From Perkinsus marinus ATCC 50983 (taxonomy: Eukaryota > Perkinsozoa > Perkinsida > Perkinsidae), in NCBI RefSeq assembly GCF_000006405.1, contig NW_003217015.1, positions 481,331 to 545,330 on the forward strand: 64,000 bases of DNA. Reading direction: 5' to 3'. The notes below the pieces were generated by a model that was not told where the DNA came from, did no database searches, and was given only the letters and a program-made list of their open reading frames with translations. A program made the position numbers and the translations under genes. How positions within the stretch are numbered: the first letter of the stretch is position 1; the number at the start of each line of letters is the position of its first letter. This document shows, piece by piece, positions 12,095 through 24,220 of the stretch.

Positions 12095-12475
12095 ATGTTT
12101 TATGATTATTTCGTTGTCTATCGCCTAGCGACCAATAAGAAGATCTTTATCGGCCGTACTTCTGGAACTCCCATTCGCCATTATCTGACAGTAAGTTGGA
12201 AATCACGGATTCAGATCCCAATTAGATAACTTCCTACCCAAAGGACAAACCTGTCTGGTCTTCAGCCACCTAGAAATGCAATGGAAATGGAAAGCGTGGT
12301 TGCAGACACCCCACGCAACCGTGCAATCCTGCAGATGAGTATGAATTGGGTCACATTGACTGAGACTAGCAGTAGCTCACCTCACTACTGTGAGAGCCCT
12401 GATTGGCCTGACACTCTATGCAGAGATCCATGATGTGATTACGACATATCGCACAGTTATCGACGACGATGTCCC
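12095..12475 (+). CDS. GIY-YIG nuclease-like gene, possibly SLX1-type (partial model)
   Basis: Exon 1 (12095-12190) encodes [20 protein letters not shown] followed by [12 protein letters not shown], fitting the GIY-YIG core (VVY as the GIY-equivalent, FIG as YIG, then PxxR). A gtaagt donor follows. Downstream in another frame is [18 protein letters not shown], reminiscent of the SLX1 segment FEWAWQNP. SLX1 is the catalytic subunit of a Holliday-junction and flap endonuclease. I could not place the second splice cleanly or find the C-terminal zinc finger, so the identity is tentative and the 3' end is arbitrary. The stretch 12476-12705 holds nothing I recognise. Confidence 0.4.
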
Positions 12476-12705
12476 ACGCCCACAATGACACAGCATTCCA
12501 CCTGAACTATACAAATGCCGCGACCGATTTAAGGCTCGACTCACTTTTTAATTTCAAATCTCTTCTCATCCGTAGAGCCGCTCGATCCTGCAGCAGCTAC
12601 GGCACTCGATTCGGCCATTATCAACTCCACAAAACTGATCACTCTAACAAACCCGATAGGGCCATACGCAGAACGCAACCAAAGCTATATCGGCACGGGA
12701 AGCCT

Positions 12706-14874
12706 TCATGCACGTGTCTCAGTGCGGATGTAGGTCTCAGTGAGGGAGACCAACTCTTCCATGATCTGCTGATGTTCATCGGATTTGATCGCTTGTTGGT
12801 TGATACTGTGACTTCCGCGCTCCCCAAAAAACTTGTCTTCGTAATTCGCGAACTCGCAGTACCTGTAGGGCCTCCTCACTGAGTGAATGCCATCGAGCGG
12901 CGGCGGCGGCCTACTGGTCTGATATGTACTGCAAGACATTCCTCGACTCTAACATGTCGTCTGTCGACAACCCGTCTTGCTGATACACATACAAATGAGA
13001 CTTGGCCTGGGGTAACGGACACTACGATAGGCACGACTACTCTTGGGGGCGCACCTTATACATGCTATCCCAGCAGGCTCCCAACCGATCCATAACCTCA
13101 TACATAGATGTGTTATTGGATACCATCGTAGCGGAGTCCCCAGCCTCACAGTGCCCCACAGTACAGATAGAGGCCGATATAGAGTTGGGGATCCAATCCG
13201 GGAAGAATATATCCCATCTGTAACACACTGCTAAATGCCTCACATCGCGGTGTACCGTGATCCATCTCTTTGGAGAGCATGACAGATCTCGTCGACCTCT
13301 CCTGAGGGGCACTCCCCACGGAAGGCGGCAAAAGAGGCCAGGAAACGCGAGCGGGGTATGCCGTTACGAGGATCCCCTACATCGGTGCTCTACTGAGTAC
13401 TACGAACCCTTTTGGATATTCACCAGGGTTGAGGGGATCACAGGACAGAGTCGCATTGTCCTTGCTCATCATCTGCTGCATCAAATCGAGTATCGACACC
13501 TTCCTGTATTCGGTGCAAGAAAATGCCGTCAGCGGCGCGAAGCCTGTGACAGAAAAAGAGAGGATTACTAATGACTGATGATGATAGCATACCAGTCATG
13601 AGGAAATGGGCGTTCTTGAAGGGCACGAGATTGGTATGCATCTTACGGAGGTCTGCGTCAAGAGTACCAGGGAATCGGAGGGAACTCTGCAATATCAACA
13701 GTGACAACAATACTCCATCTTGATACACAATTGCATACTCCCCAGACAGAGCAGAGAACACAGTTACAGATCAGAAGGCGTTACGTACCGTTATGCCGCT
13801 CATCGCAAGGGCGACTATGTTGTTCATATTAGAGAACCTCGGGACCTCCATATTGAGGGTCTTCTGGCAAATAGCCGATAAAGCCATGTTGTCGAAGAGG
13901 AATGCCTAAAGGAGGTAGGAAGAGACGGCATAGCATATGGGCCTAGTAACCTGATGACAGTAGTCCATCAGATCCTGCACACCGAGAGCCGCATTGTAGT
14001 ACTCCAATACTCTATCGCCGACACTGAGTTGGATATCGACATGGACTAGAGACTAGGGGTAGGTCACTCAGGAGAAGGGACGGTGGCGAAGCTTTGCATG
14101 ATGCATTTAACGCCGACTCCACTGTCGAGGAAGTCCGAGATGGTCTTCATACAGAGGCCTCCTAGACCTGACCAGGACCTCCAACCAAGAGGAGGAGGAA
14201 GAGGGGCACCTGCCCTACCAGCTCCCGTTCCACCACATAGAGACTGGACAAACTGCACACCTTGAAGACAGTCGCAGCTCTCCGCCTACAACAACGCCCC
14301 CTCTACATCAGCCAGTGGGGCACAGCAAACCTCCTTGCGAACCGTCTCAAGAACATGCTCAGCTAAGTCAGGTCCCTCTGTATGGAATGCTCGGGCGTAG
14401 CAGTTACCAGATCCCTATAGAGGCCGAGATACAACAAGGCTTTATGGTTGGTTGTCCACTACCTCATCATTAGCTATGATCCCCTCAGGACGATAGAGGG
14501 AGCCCAAACCATCGGAGCTGCCGATCACTTGTTGGAGGTCGGACAAGTTCAAGTCTACCAGTACAGTCCGAGGGACCTGAGCATTGGTGGTTACATATGG
14601 GATGCCCCGATGGGCCTACGTATCGGCCCTTGGAGCCCTCATTGAAGAACACCGAGATATGGTCTCTCCTGATCCCATCGACCTCCCCAGTATACGTACC
14701 TTATGGTTTGAGGCCTGATAAAGCACCGACATGGGTCCACTAACCTGAGCCGTCTCGATACTCGATGAGATGCTCTTCGCAAAGATCCCGCCAGAACTCA
14801 TGTGCCATATTGTTGCCACAGCGGCCTAGTTGTAGAGTGATGATCTCCCTATTGGCCGGACCGTTCATCATCAT
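12706..14874 (-). CDS. Divergent beta-like tubulin
   Basis: Tubulin superfamily member in about ten short exons. The start at 14874 gives an extended [20 protein letters not shown] (beta tubulins start MREIVHIQAGQCG), then [15 protein letters not shown]. Successive exons match tubulin landmarks: [45 protein letters not shown] (the GTP signature is normally GGGTGSG; the first Gly is Cys here), [84 protein letters not shown], and a C-terminal WIPNS segment as in beta's WIPNN. The DLRKM lysine is beta-type; alpha has a catalytic Glu there. It ends [15 protein letters not shown] without the acidic E-hook of conventional beta. The start resembles gamma tubulin (REIITLQ). Too diverged to be the main beta; probably a lineage-specific or basal-body type. 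Confidence 0.85.
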
Positions 14875-15276
14875 CCGGATAGCCTACGAATCAGCCCACG
14901 AAAATGCTGCCACCACCGAGTGATAGCATGCTGCTACTCATGGGAAACACAAGTCCTATCGGAGGGAGACAACAGCAATACCCTACACATGCCTTACAGG
15001 CTGTGCACTATTGAATATTGGCGGCGTTCCTCCAGAACTCCTGAGGAGTCGATGATGAGCATTCATGTGGAGTATCTCGAGGACATGGTTGTCGGGCTCT
15101 TCACTGTGGAAGCATCGGCCCATACATATACATATCTACTCGATATGGACTTGGCAGCAAACACCTATGCAGAGGCTCTCTAATCCGGAACTCCATCGTT
15201 AAAAGCAGGGTAGCGTTCTGGGAGCAGGTAACACAACCATCCAGATGAGGACAGAAAATATTCACTATGGAATCAT

Positions 15277-16712
15277 CTAGATACTCACGGGGTCATCATC
15301 ATCATCTCCTTTGAACCATCCCCTCTTGAACCCTCCCTCATCTACTTCATTGATGAGATCAGGACCGCCTTGATGGACTATGACACCATCCTGCATGACC
15401 AGTACGCTAGTAGGATGGAGCTCGTCGAGCATACGCTTGTAATGGGATACTATCAACATCGACATTGTCGGGTCAACCTCACATAGAGACCGCAGAGTTG
15501 TCGCAACCTGAAAGGTTATACAATGTGAATCTTCAACTCCAACGTGTAGGCTTGTCGAACTCGAGAAAGCCCGTACGTAAACGACAACCACTAACGAGCG
15601 ATCGAGCTGAAACCAAAGACCCTAATTCGACACGCTCTCAATGATACAGTCCGATCGCCTCGAGCAGCACAGTAGTATCACCAACCAGCCCTGGTTTGAT
15701 GGATTCTCTTCAACAGACTAATACGACCCCTCGTGAGCTAACGTGCATCGTTGCTAATCTAATATCAGCGCTGGACTTCAAACCCGCACGCATGCGCAAG
15801 GAACAGCCGCAAGGTCCCCCTCCCCACCTGTCTCAATGCATCCACGTCCAGTCCACTGTCGATCTCATCAAAGACACAAAGTCTAGGTCGTAGGACCACT
15901 GCATGTAGGAGCTCTACCCGCTTCCGTTCACCCCCTGACATCCCTGTATTCACGGGTCTATCCAGATACTTCAGCAGCTCCTCCCCTCGTTCCACCTCTA
16001 TTAATCGAGATTTCGCAAAGTCATAAAACTCAAAGGGCGACAATTCGGGCAGCTTCTGAGCTTGCCTACATGCATTCACCGCGGCGTGCAATAAAGTGAA
16101 GTTCGTTAGACCAGGCACCTCTACCGGTGCCTGCCAGGACATGAAGAGCCCCAACTTCGAAGCACGCTCATCAACATCCAAGCTAAGTACGTCCTCACCG
16201 GTCATCTCTACTCTACCATGAGTAACTTCATATTGCGAATCACCCATGATAGTTCTGGCAAGGCTGCTCTTCCCGCACCCATTGGGGCCAAGGAGGGCCA
16301 CTACTTCGCCGGGCTCGACAGATAAGGTAACACCGTTTAGGATGGACACCTTGGGATCCTCACTCAACACAGCATGCAAATTGGACACGTTCAAACCAGC
16401 AGAGGCTCTTGCATTCGAACTCTCGCTCGCCCTCATTTTTATCCGACCTACTACCTGACTCACTGCTCCTACCGCTCCACCGACAACAAGTAGCTGCAGG
16501 AAGCGCTGGCCTAAAGACAGCGAGGCTACACCCCCAGGGGCATACAGGGAATGCGACACGCTGGTATAGGGCATCCCACCCACTGTGCTGCGACTTATTG
16601 TTGGCGAGAACGGAGAAATGAATAGACTCGCTGTGGAGGCCACTGATGAATATAACAAGTAGCATCCAATGAGCAAGAAAGTCAAGCCTGGTAGGACAGA
16701 GGAGCGGTTCAT
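15277..16712 (-). CDS. sufC: SufC, Fe-S cluster assembly ATPase, with plastid-type leader
   Basis: ABC-type ATPase of the SufBCD scaffold, which builds Fe-S clusters in plastids. Exon 1 (16712-15828) and exon 2 (15507-15277) join in frame as DALRQ/VATTL, giving 371 residues. The ATPase part shows Walker A GPNGCGKSS, FMSWQAPVEVPGLTN (SufC's FLAFQYPVEIPGVSN), signature MSGGERKRVELL, Walker B LCVFDEIDSGLDVDAL, and an H-loop replaced by the SHYKRMLD segment (THYQRLL in SufC). The N-terminal 110 or so residues are extra: a hydrophobic signal-like stretch (SVLPGLTFLLIGCYLLYSSV), a Ser/Thr-rich stretch, then a second hydrophobic segment (FLQLLVVGGAVGAVSQVVG). That order resembles bipartite or class-I dinoflagellate-type plastid presequences. 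The Met at 16712 was chosen as it directly precedes the signal; 16739 is also possible. A donor-like gtgagt near the end leaves the extreme C-terminus uncertain. Confidence 0.88.
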
Positions 16713-16818
16713 ATACGATAAAGGGGGAGGAGGCCGCATGGGAATACAAAGCAAATACAACCTGGGCACCTCAACTTCAACGACCAATACCACAACAGAG
16801 CTGTGCAATTGGAAACGA

Positions 16819-17982
16819 TTACACATGCGTTCCACTGAGTGAATTACCATTGGACCGGAGTACAGCGCCGCCGATTTCTAGCCCAAAGTGGGACAAGGCC
16901 TGGCGGACCTTCACGGGGCACTCCTAAACACCCAGCATGATGAAATCAGGTCGACATTATACCCTACGCGTGTGGAGTAGTACTGGACAAGGAAGGACGT
17001 GGCCTTGCCCAGGTCCTCCGTCCTCGTCTCATCCTGTGCAAACCGCCGTAGTAGCTGAGACATCGATAGTAACACCAGTAGTAGTAATAGACGACGCCGC
17101 CTCACCACCTCAGCGTAGACTTCTGCCACCTTGTCGTCTTCCCCCCGCATTTGGTAAAGTCTAGCCAGCTTTGGTAGGACCTCCTGGTACACCTCCGGAT
17201 CCATCCTAGAGCTCTTCCTGAAGATCTTCCACGCCTGAACGACCCTTGCTTGTGATCACCAACAACCGAGCAGGAACACTTCCCACCGCTTCATAGCAAG
17301 TCGCGGCTTCATCATCAAAGCACATATTGAGACAACAGTTACCCAGGGACCTCCACCCTATGAGGCTCTCAGGCCTAGACAGGAGGAGGAAGAGGAGCTG
17401 AAGAGACTAGGCCTAAGCACCAACCTGAGCTCAACAGCCTTCCGGTAGTAGTAGGCGGCATAGTTCATATGCCCTTGTGCTTCGTATACTCTACCCAATG
17501 CACACCACGCTCTACATAGAGAGGAGCTAGCGGAGAGCATCATTACGAGTAGTACGCCATAGAGGTCGGGTCCAATTCAGTGGCCTCCCTCAGAGCTGAG
17601 ATGGCATCAGCAACCACACCTTCCTGCATACACCTGCTGGACCTCTCACCATCTTAGACTAGTCCTTCTTACTACTACTACTCATTCGCCAAACACACCA
17701 ATGCGGTGCCTTTCTCCACTGTTCTAGTATATAGTCGGCTCGCCTTACGGTAATACACCTTAGCATTGATAGTATCCTGACAGGAGCTGACACGACTGCA
17801 TCATCATTCACTAGAGGCCTACCCATGCCCAGTTACTGCCTACCTATGGTATACTCCCATCACAAACATAGTCTCGGCTGCATACTGATCAATTCCAAGA
17901 CAACGATGCGCGAGCGCTGCCAGATCCTTAGGCCGATCGATGAGCTTCCTGAAGTCAGATCCATCGGGATACAGAATAGGTG

Positions 17983-18013
<31 letters not shown>

Positions 18014-19659
18014 AGTAAGCCAGCGTAGCTATCAGCTCCTTTGATAGTATCCCATTCCTGTAGCTGACCGAATACCTCCCTTGTGCACTCCAAATCCCCA
18101 CTCTCATAAAGACTCATCGCCAAATCCAAAGTGATGCCAAAATGGCTAGGATATCGTTCATGGAGTTTGTGGAATCTGGGTAAAAACCTTCCATAACGCC
18201 GCCGCCGATGAGCAGGCCGAATATACTACTTCCGCGCGGCCATCCTGAACAGAGGTACCTCCTTCGAGGCCACAATATTGAGGCCAGCCTAAAACTATCG
18301 ACTCCATAGCAGCAATGGCAACACCATTGCTGACCTCTGCTGACACCTTACAGGCTGTAGCCCAGGCTATCTCCACCATAGTCACCTTCCACACCTCATC
18401 GTTCAAGGCATCGAGTTCCGATGAGCCTAGTAGGGACCCCAGGAACTCCTCCAACGTCCCACATAGGCGTAAGAGGTTCTCCTCCGATACTGCACCTACT
18501 TGATAGAATTTCGCGGGGCGCGGTAGTCACTATGTTGGTAGTCACCTTCCCTCAGCTCTGCTGCGGATATTCTCACTCTACACTGTATAAGGGCCTCCCA
18601 TGCTTGCCACAGCAGGGGTGCCTTTGTTAAAGCTCTCGTGAACAGATGCAGCGCCAGTCTCGAGAATTCGTCTGATGGGGTCAGTGTTGGAACATATGTT
18701 CGCTCTCCTCAGCTGAGCTCAGGAGTTTCCTCGCCAATTATAAAGGTTTATATGCGAATTCGAATAGAAGTGTACTGAAACCAATGAGAATTTCACAGAA
18801 TTTCCTCCAAATTCTCACACTGGCACCGACACATGCAGTTGACCATGTACATACAGGATTAAGTGAGCTATCGAAGACCCCGGATAGAGGCCTCAGACCC
18901 TATTACGACTTCCATGCCATCCTGGCAGCTTCCTGTTATCAACCCACCACGACATGAGCAGATGTCCAGCGTGGTAGGCAGCGATGGGATCTAGTCTATC
19001 CATACGCGCGGTCGTAGTGACTGCCTCTAGGAAGGTCATCAAGTCGCCATCAATAGGTGTGAACTCCTCCTTGTTAAGACGCGCCTCCTTCCTGAACACA
19101 ACACTCTTGAGCAGACTGCCGCCGCTCTCAACCCACCCCTGTATAGCCTGGCACAATAGGCTCGTGAAGAGGCTGATGATCCCGTCGTCGCCTGATAGAA
19201 CACAAGCATAAAATAGTGACACATCTGTAAACCCCTTACTTTGCAAGACTTTCCTCTTCCTCACCAACCTCCCGAGGGACTGTATTGCCCTACAGTAGTC
19301 GCCCTTCGTTACTAGTGCCCATGCTTCAACCAATGACTCGGACCCCTCTACCTCTATACTAGGCAACATCATCCACCATTCCCAACCACTTTCCTACCTC
19401 CAAAACGATAGAGGTTGGTAGTAAGTGCTATGCAACGTGAGCGAGGAGGCAACTCGAGGCCCTCCAGCCACTGGGAGATAATCATGAGCACGGTATCAGA
19501 CAGAGCATCACCTCAGCTGTATCGGGCAAACCTCTCTCTACTAGGATCTGTCGGAACGTCCCCATCTGGATACCACCACTGTAGCTCCCCATTCTGGAAG
19601 CACCGCGACCCCTCGTGGGTGGCATTGGCAAACAACTTCACTGAGAACTCTGCCCTCAT
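16819..19659 (-). CDS. CDC23: Anaphase-promoting complex subunit 8 (CDC23), TPR protein
   Basis: TPR scaffold of the APC/C ubiquitin ligase. Exons read in order: DYCRAIQSLGRLVRKRKVLQ (N-terminal TPR, 19372 onward), LDPIAAYHAGHLLM, an exon near 18610 with LLWQAWEALIQ (human: WNWSAWLELAEL), FHKLHERYPSHFGITLDLAM, then DLAALAHRCLGIDQYAAETM, the counterpart of CDC23's ELSYLAHNLCEIDKYRVETC. Further: AISALREATELDPTSM, AWCALGRVYEAQGHMNYAAY with YYRKAVELR (human AWYGLGQTYE...CLYYYRRAHQLR), a WRSLGNCCLNM exon, LPKLARLYQMRGEDDKVAEV and EDLGKATSFLVQYYSTR. The match to the diagnostic inter-TPR stretch makes APC8 much likelier than other TPR subunits. The first exon (Met 19659) and the 3' end (stop 16819) are inferred. 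One intron holds a MITE, another a CTA microsatellite. Confidence 0.82.
17983..18013. repeat. (CTA)n microsatellite
   Basis: Ten uninterrupted CTA units plus one base, in an intron of the CDC23 gene; on the coding strand it reads (TAG)n. Confidence 0.95.
18682..18858 (+). mobile_element. hAT-like MITE, copy B (3' end lost)
   Basis: Begins CAGTGTTGGAACATATGTTC and follows the family consensus (cctcagctgagctcaggagt, tttcctccaaattctcac, catgcagttgaccatg) but loses similarity before the TTTTCCCACACTG end, so it is truncated and no target duplication can be tested. It lies in an intron of CDC23, antisense to the gene. Confidence 0.75.
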
Positions 19660-19699
19660 ATGGAACTAAACAGACTGAAGTCAGTGACACTGTTCGTTC

Positions 19700-21453
19700 C
19701 TAGTCATCATAAACATCTAATTCAACTAGTGATAAATCACACGAATCAGTATCCGTTTCCACTACTGCCACATCATCGGCAGTCAACACCGGTGCATCCT
19801 TGAATTGGCGAAAAAGTGCAGGCGTCGCTCCGCCGCATTTTGGTAAATCGTACATGGCCTCCTTTATCTTATTGGTCTCCTCAGTGATAGAGGCTAGGAA
19901 ATGCTCAGGGGTGGATATGTTGGGCATGTTGGCTACGAAGTAGGTCTCTGCAGGAGCCCTGTACCTGACCAACATCGATGCCAAGGGGATGTGTAGGAGG
20001 GATGGTATATACCACTTAATTGCCCTCCTCCTCTCTTGAAGATATGTGAACAGAGCCAATCGGAGCTCGCGACTACCAAGTAGGGAATCAATTACAGCTT
20101 CTAGATATTCCCACAGATCAGGACCTAATAACAAGCGACCACGAAGTGGAAAAGGAGTGGTATCAAAGCAACCCATCTTCCTCATCTAGTCCACACCACT
20201 ATCATCCTTAAGTGGCCCGAGGAGCCCCTCTAAGCGCACCTGCTAGAGCCTGAGACATTTCCAGGAACTCCACACCCCCCTCAAGGAAGGCGTCTCTCTC
20301 CGACTTGGATCGCCTCTTATTTTCAATATCCCTCGTCGCCAGGGATGCCTCGGCAGCCTACGCCAAGCTCTGCTGGTACCCACCATTCAGCGCCTACCTG
20401 ATTTCTTGCAAGATTCTCCTCCGCTAGCTGCTTCATCGCTGTGAGGTTCATCGTCGCGTCATAAAGCTGATAGTCATGCCTTCGCATAGCCTCAGCAGCC
20501 TCCACTATATCAAACCTAGTACAATGTGCCCCAGCCAGGGATCGAACCCGTGCACTCCTTACCCCTTGTCGCGCACGAGGCATGCCAACTCCCCCAGATG
20601 ATCCCGCGAAAAATCTCTCAAATCGAGCCGCGCTTGTGGCTTCCCCGGCAGTACCCCACCATCCTCCACTTTGATAGTCACCCCCATCACAGTCGAGGGT
20701 GTTGACTCGTCCTCTGCAGTCCCCTACAGATGAGTACTGATCCCAACAGGCTGCCCCCTTTTACTTCCTTCTTGCACATTCGACAGGCCTGTTCTTTCCC
20801 GCTACCATGGACCATATAAATGCCACTATCCTCACATAGGGGGCACTCAACCATACCATCCGGCGCTGCATGCTGTGATGGCCGCCTTAGCCCCAAGGCT
20901 TGGATGAATATAGGGCATATCTTGACGTCGGTCTTGGCCTGATGCCAATCAAAAACCCCAATTCGCCGCCCCTAGCGCTCCCTTACCCACCGACCTTCTT
21001 CGCTGCAGGCTCCTCCACATCCGGAATGGGCTCCTCTACATAACAACTGACCGATGGGCCTTGCGATGAGTCCTGCAGCTCTACCACATCCATTGGGATG
21101 GACAAGGGGCAGTAAACATCGAGTGGACGATACTCCGCCAAGGACTTCCTCATCGCCTCCAACACCTCCCTCTCGTCCCAGTCATCATTACCTCCTCGCG
21201 CCTCCAGTGTGACTTCTTCCTCTTGCCTTGTTGGACACGAGCTACTACCGCTAGAGGCACCCCACATAGTTGACTCCGTGTGCGCCACAGCCCCACTATC
21301 CTCACCGTAGTACTGTATCAAGGTGTCAATGAGGTCCTGCTTGCGGAGGCCACTGCTACCCAGACCGATCCCCTTCATCATCTTCTTCAAATCAACTGCT
21401 TTTAGCCGGGTCAGGGCCTGCCTCGTGATAGGAAGCCGTACACTATCATCCAT
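19700..21453 (-). CDS. SAP, UIM and zinc-finger protein, ubiquitin-linked
   Basis: The exon from 21453 opens MDDSVRLPITRQALTRLKAV and continues DLKKMMKGIGLGSSGLRKQD, a SAP-like helix-loop-helix (nucleic-acid binding in many families). About 70 residues on is DEREVLEAMRKSLAEY, which fits the ubiquitin-interacting motif core (ALxxSLAE-like). The next exon (20896-20687) carries VECPLCEDSG...CRMCKKE, a two-CxxC zinc finger. Another exon joins LACLVRDKG to FDIVEAAEAMRRHDYQLYDA across a 47-nt intron. The last exon (20185-19700) is helical with no recognised domain. No named ortholog recognised; the combination suggests chromatin or DNA-repair-linked ubiquitin reading, which is inference. An upstream in-frame Met at 21546 would add a hydrophobic leader, less likely for such a protein. 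Confidence 0.65.
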
Positions 21454-22657
21454 CGCAAGATGGTTACCGTAGAGAGATGATTCGGAATACCAGGGGAGTA
21501 ACACAAGCACTAGTAGCAAGTCTATACCACCAAGCCCACTACGCAACAGCCACTATACGATCATCGAGGCGAATACCGACTAGCTTATTCCAGTCAATGA
21601 ACGACTTGAAAGACATATCACCTCCACACTGCCGGTACTTATAACGACATACAACAAAAACGACAGGAGAAAGATATCTCCATAAGGGGGTGATGGAGAC
21701 GTGTGGCTGCAAGAACAAAAGAATCCACCAGGAAGAGGGGTTGCGAGATTAAGACAGCAGAAGAGGACTGACTTTGCTCATCTCAATGTGCTCTGGACTT
21801 TCGTAAAAATATCAAGTATTGGCGCAAATAAAACTATCGAAACCAACTATCAGTACGTGGCAGTACTACGAGTAAGACCAACCAATAGCCTGGTCTATCT
21901 GAACGAACAATTCGCGAAGGGATGATGGGTTAGGACTGCCAAGCTTCCAGTATGCTACGCGAATAAGGAGTGTATACACCTACACTTCATCCCCTCAGAC
22001 TTCTAAGCTTCACCACCTAAACGAATCTCTCTATAGAGCGGCTCTTCAAAAGAACATCCCCACTTGGCAGGTTTAAGCTCACACAAATACAAGACACCCG
22101 ATGAGAAAAGAGTCTTCCAGTACGCCCGAGCAAAGAGCAAACAGAACTGGATAGGATAAAAATCAACCAACTCTCAAGCTATACCGTCGCTTAGACTCTT
22201 CCATTAATTGAACTTCGTTATTCAAATGACCATCACTCCCTCCCTGGTCACGTCATAACACCGCTTGCTAAAACGGCTACGACGCCATGCAGCACGAACC
22301 GTTAATTTACTCTACCTCATGCCATCAACAATCAACGGAAGACATGTACTAATAATACTAAGACATTACGATGCTGCTTACCACCCCTCCCAGTATCTGG
22401 GTCACTGAAGAGGCCCTCCCGAGGACTAACACTAGCCGTAAATGACACACTTGGGTTACACGGTCTACGATTTACTTTCCATAATACATCAACTCTATTA
22501 TCTTTCGACTGAATAACATTAACTACCGTAACTACAACACAACACGACTAGGGCGAAAACTTAAAAAGTATCTACGACCACTCCGTAAATAACCTCATCC
22601 TGACAAAGCTAGTGCATATCACGGCAGCTTCAAAAAGCAGTCACCGCTTTATGCTCT
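21454..22657. other. Long non-coding interval
   Basis: 1.2 kb between two minus-strand genes. The only sizeable open frame (21701-21925, +) has no protein-like features. The part next to 22657 should be the PDI 3' UTR. No repeat recognised. Confidence 0.5.
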
Positions 22658-24220
22658 TTACAACTCCTCATCCTTCTCGCCCTTACTGTCCTCTTCTTCC
22701 TCCTTCTCAGTAGCCCTAGAGGCAGCAAGACGCTCCTTCAGAGCCTCAGCGTTAGAATGATGCTTCTTGATCCACTTCCAGATGCCTTTAGCCTCACGGG
22801 GACCATCGTACTTGACAGGCTCGCTCTCACCAGCCTTTATATAATAGAGAGTCGGGAATCCGTCCCATGTGATACTCTCGATCGGAGAATCATTAGCAGT
22901 GCCATCCATCTTAGCGATGACAATCATATCATCGACACCCTCCTTAGCAACCTTCTTGGCGACCTTCTCGTACTCAGGAGCGAGCTGCTTGCAGTGACCA
23001 CACCAAGGAGCGTAAACCTCAAAAAGAACATCCTTATCGGCCTGGAAAAGATCCTTCTCGAGAGTCGAACCAACGACGACGTGAACGGGCTCGTCCTGAG
23101 AGCTAGGAACAGGCTCAGACTTCAAGGTTGGCTCGACAGTGCCATCGAGAACACCCTTGAGGAACTCGGCTATCTTGGCCTTGGTCATCTCACCGGTATA
23201 CAAATACTTCATCTTATCACCGGCCTTCTTGTTGACCGCCAGAGTCGGAAACTCGGTCACACCGAGCATTCCCTCGATAGCGCTCTTGAACTGAACAGTA
23301 TCAATGTAAGTGAATGCAAACTGTTCCTGGAACTCCTTGGCAAGCTCGTTCATAATAGGACGATGCTCATCAGCAACCTTCTCAAGATCTTCGCTCGACT
23401 CCAGCTCGAAGCAGCCCCATACAAGACCCTTGCCAGCAGACATGTACTTACCGTAGGACTCACCATCGAGGACACCGAAAAGAGGAAGGGTATTGTCCTT
23501 CAGGCACTTCTTAAGACCATCGACGGAGATATCGTCACAGACAACAGCCTCCTCACCTTTATGCTGGACGGTGACCTTTGGCTTGTCAGACTCTGTAGCG
23601 ACATGATAGAAGGTGAATTCCGATCTCTTGCTCGCGGCGACCTCCTCGAAATCAGAAGAGGCCTCACGTCCCTCATAAACACAGATGGGCTTGGTCTCAG
23701 CTTGTTCCTCGGCCAGCTTACGACTATCGATCTTCTTCACCGCGGGACCAGTCATATCGACGCACCAAGACTTAATGTCAGCAGCAGTTCGTCCACCACC
23801 GTACTCCGAGTGCTCACCGTCGACAAACCAATACAAAGTGGGATACCCACGAACGCCGTACTTCTCGGCCATCTTCTTATGCTCGGTAGCATCGAGCTCA
23901 CCTAGGGCGAGCTTCTCCTCCCCTACCTCTTCAGCAAGCTCCTTGGCAGCCTGTTCGAACTCAGGGGCAATCTTCTTGCAGTGACCACACCAGGGAGCAT
24001 AGAACTTCACCAAAGCGTACCTAGTGACGGCATAATACCAATGAAGGACAGATGGTAAGCCCCGGATGAGGGGAGTCCAGGCTGATCCATGCTCCTCTTA
24101 CTTGTGGTTCTTGACAAAGTCTTCCAAATTATCATCAGTTAGCTGATGAACTTTCGACTCCGACTCGGCGGCAGCGGCCACGGCGGCGACAGCTGCGAAA
24201 AAGGTGATGAATCTTGCCAT
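22658..24220 (-). CDS. PDI: Protein disulfide isomerase, two active thioredoxin domains
   Basis: ER oxidoreductase that forms and shuffles disulfides. Exon 1 (24220-24102) encodes a signal peptide (MARFITFFAAVAAVAAAAES) and the start of domain a. An 81-nt intron follows, and exon 2 (24020-22658) runs open to the stop; the splice restores HK/YALVKFYAPWCGHCKK. Total 493 residues, the usual PDI length. Active sites are APWCGHCKK near residue 50 and APWCGHCKQ near residue 385; the cis-Pro segments YPTLYWF and FPTLYYI follow. The central b/b' domains include FTYIDTVQFKSAIEG and an EFPTLAV strand. The tail is acidic and ends GEKDEEL, a variant of the KDEL retrieval signal. The codon pattern is strong and an antisense open frame of 382 codons is its shadow. 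Confidence 0.97.

Noticed and set aside
12095-12475. Calling the GIY-YIG exon a confident SLX1
   Set aside because: Only the core motif and one downstream segment fit; the second splice and the C-terminal zinc finger could not be found.
16919-17204. TPR exon considered as an independent short gene
   Set aside because: It continues the ordered CDC23-like exons upstream and matches the late TPRs of that protein.
20525-20571. tRNA-like T-arm (gggttcgatccc on the minus strand)
   Set aside because: It forms part of a 47-nt intron with gtaagg donor and tactag acceptor that joins LACLVRDKG to FDIVEAAEAM in frame; no acceptor stem or anticodon arm fits.
22757-23905. 382-codon open frame on the plus strand opposite PDI
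   Set aside because: It mirrors the strongly biased codon usage of the PDI exon; the minus strand has clear PDI domains and the plus reading has none.
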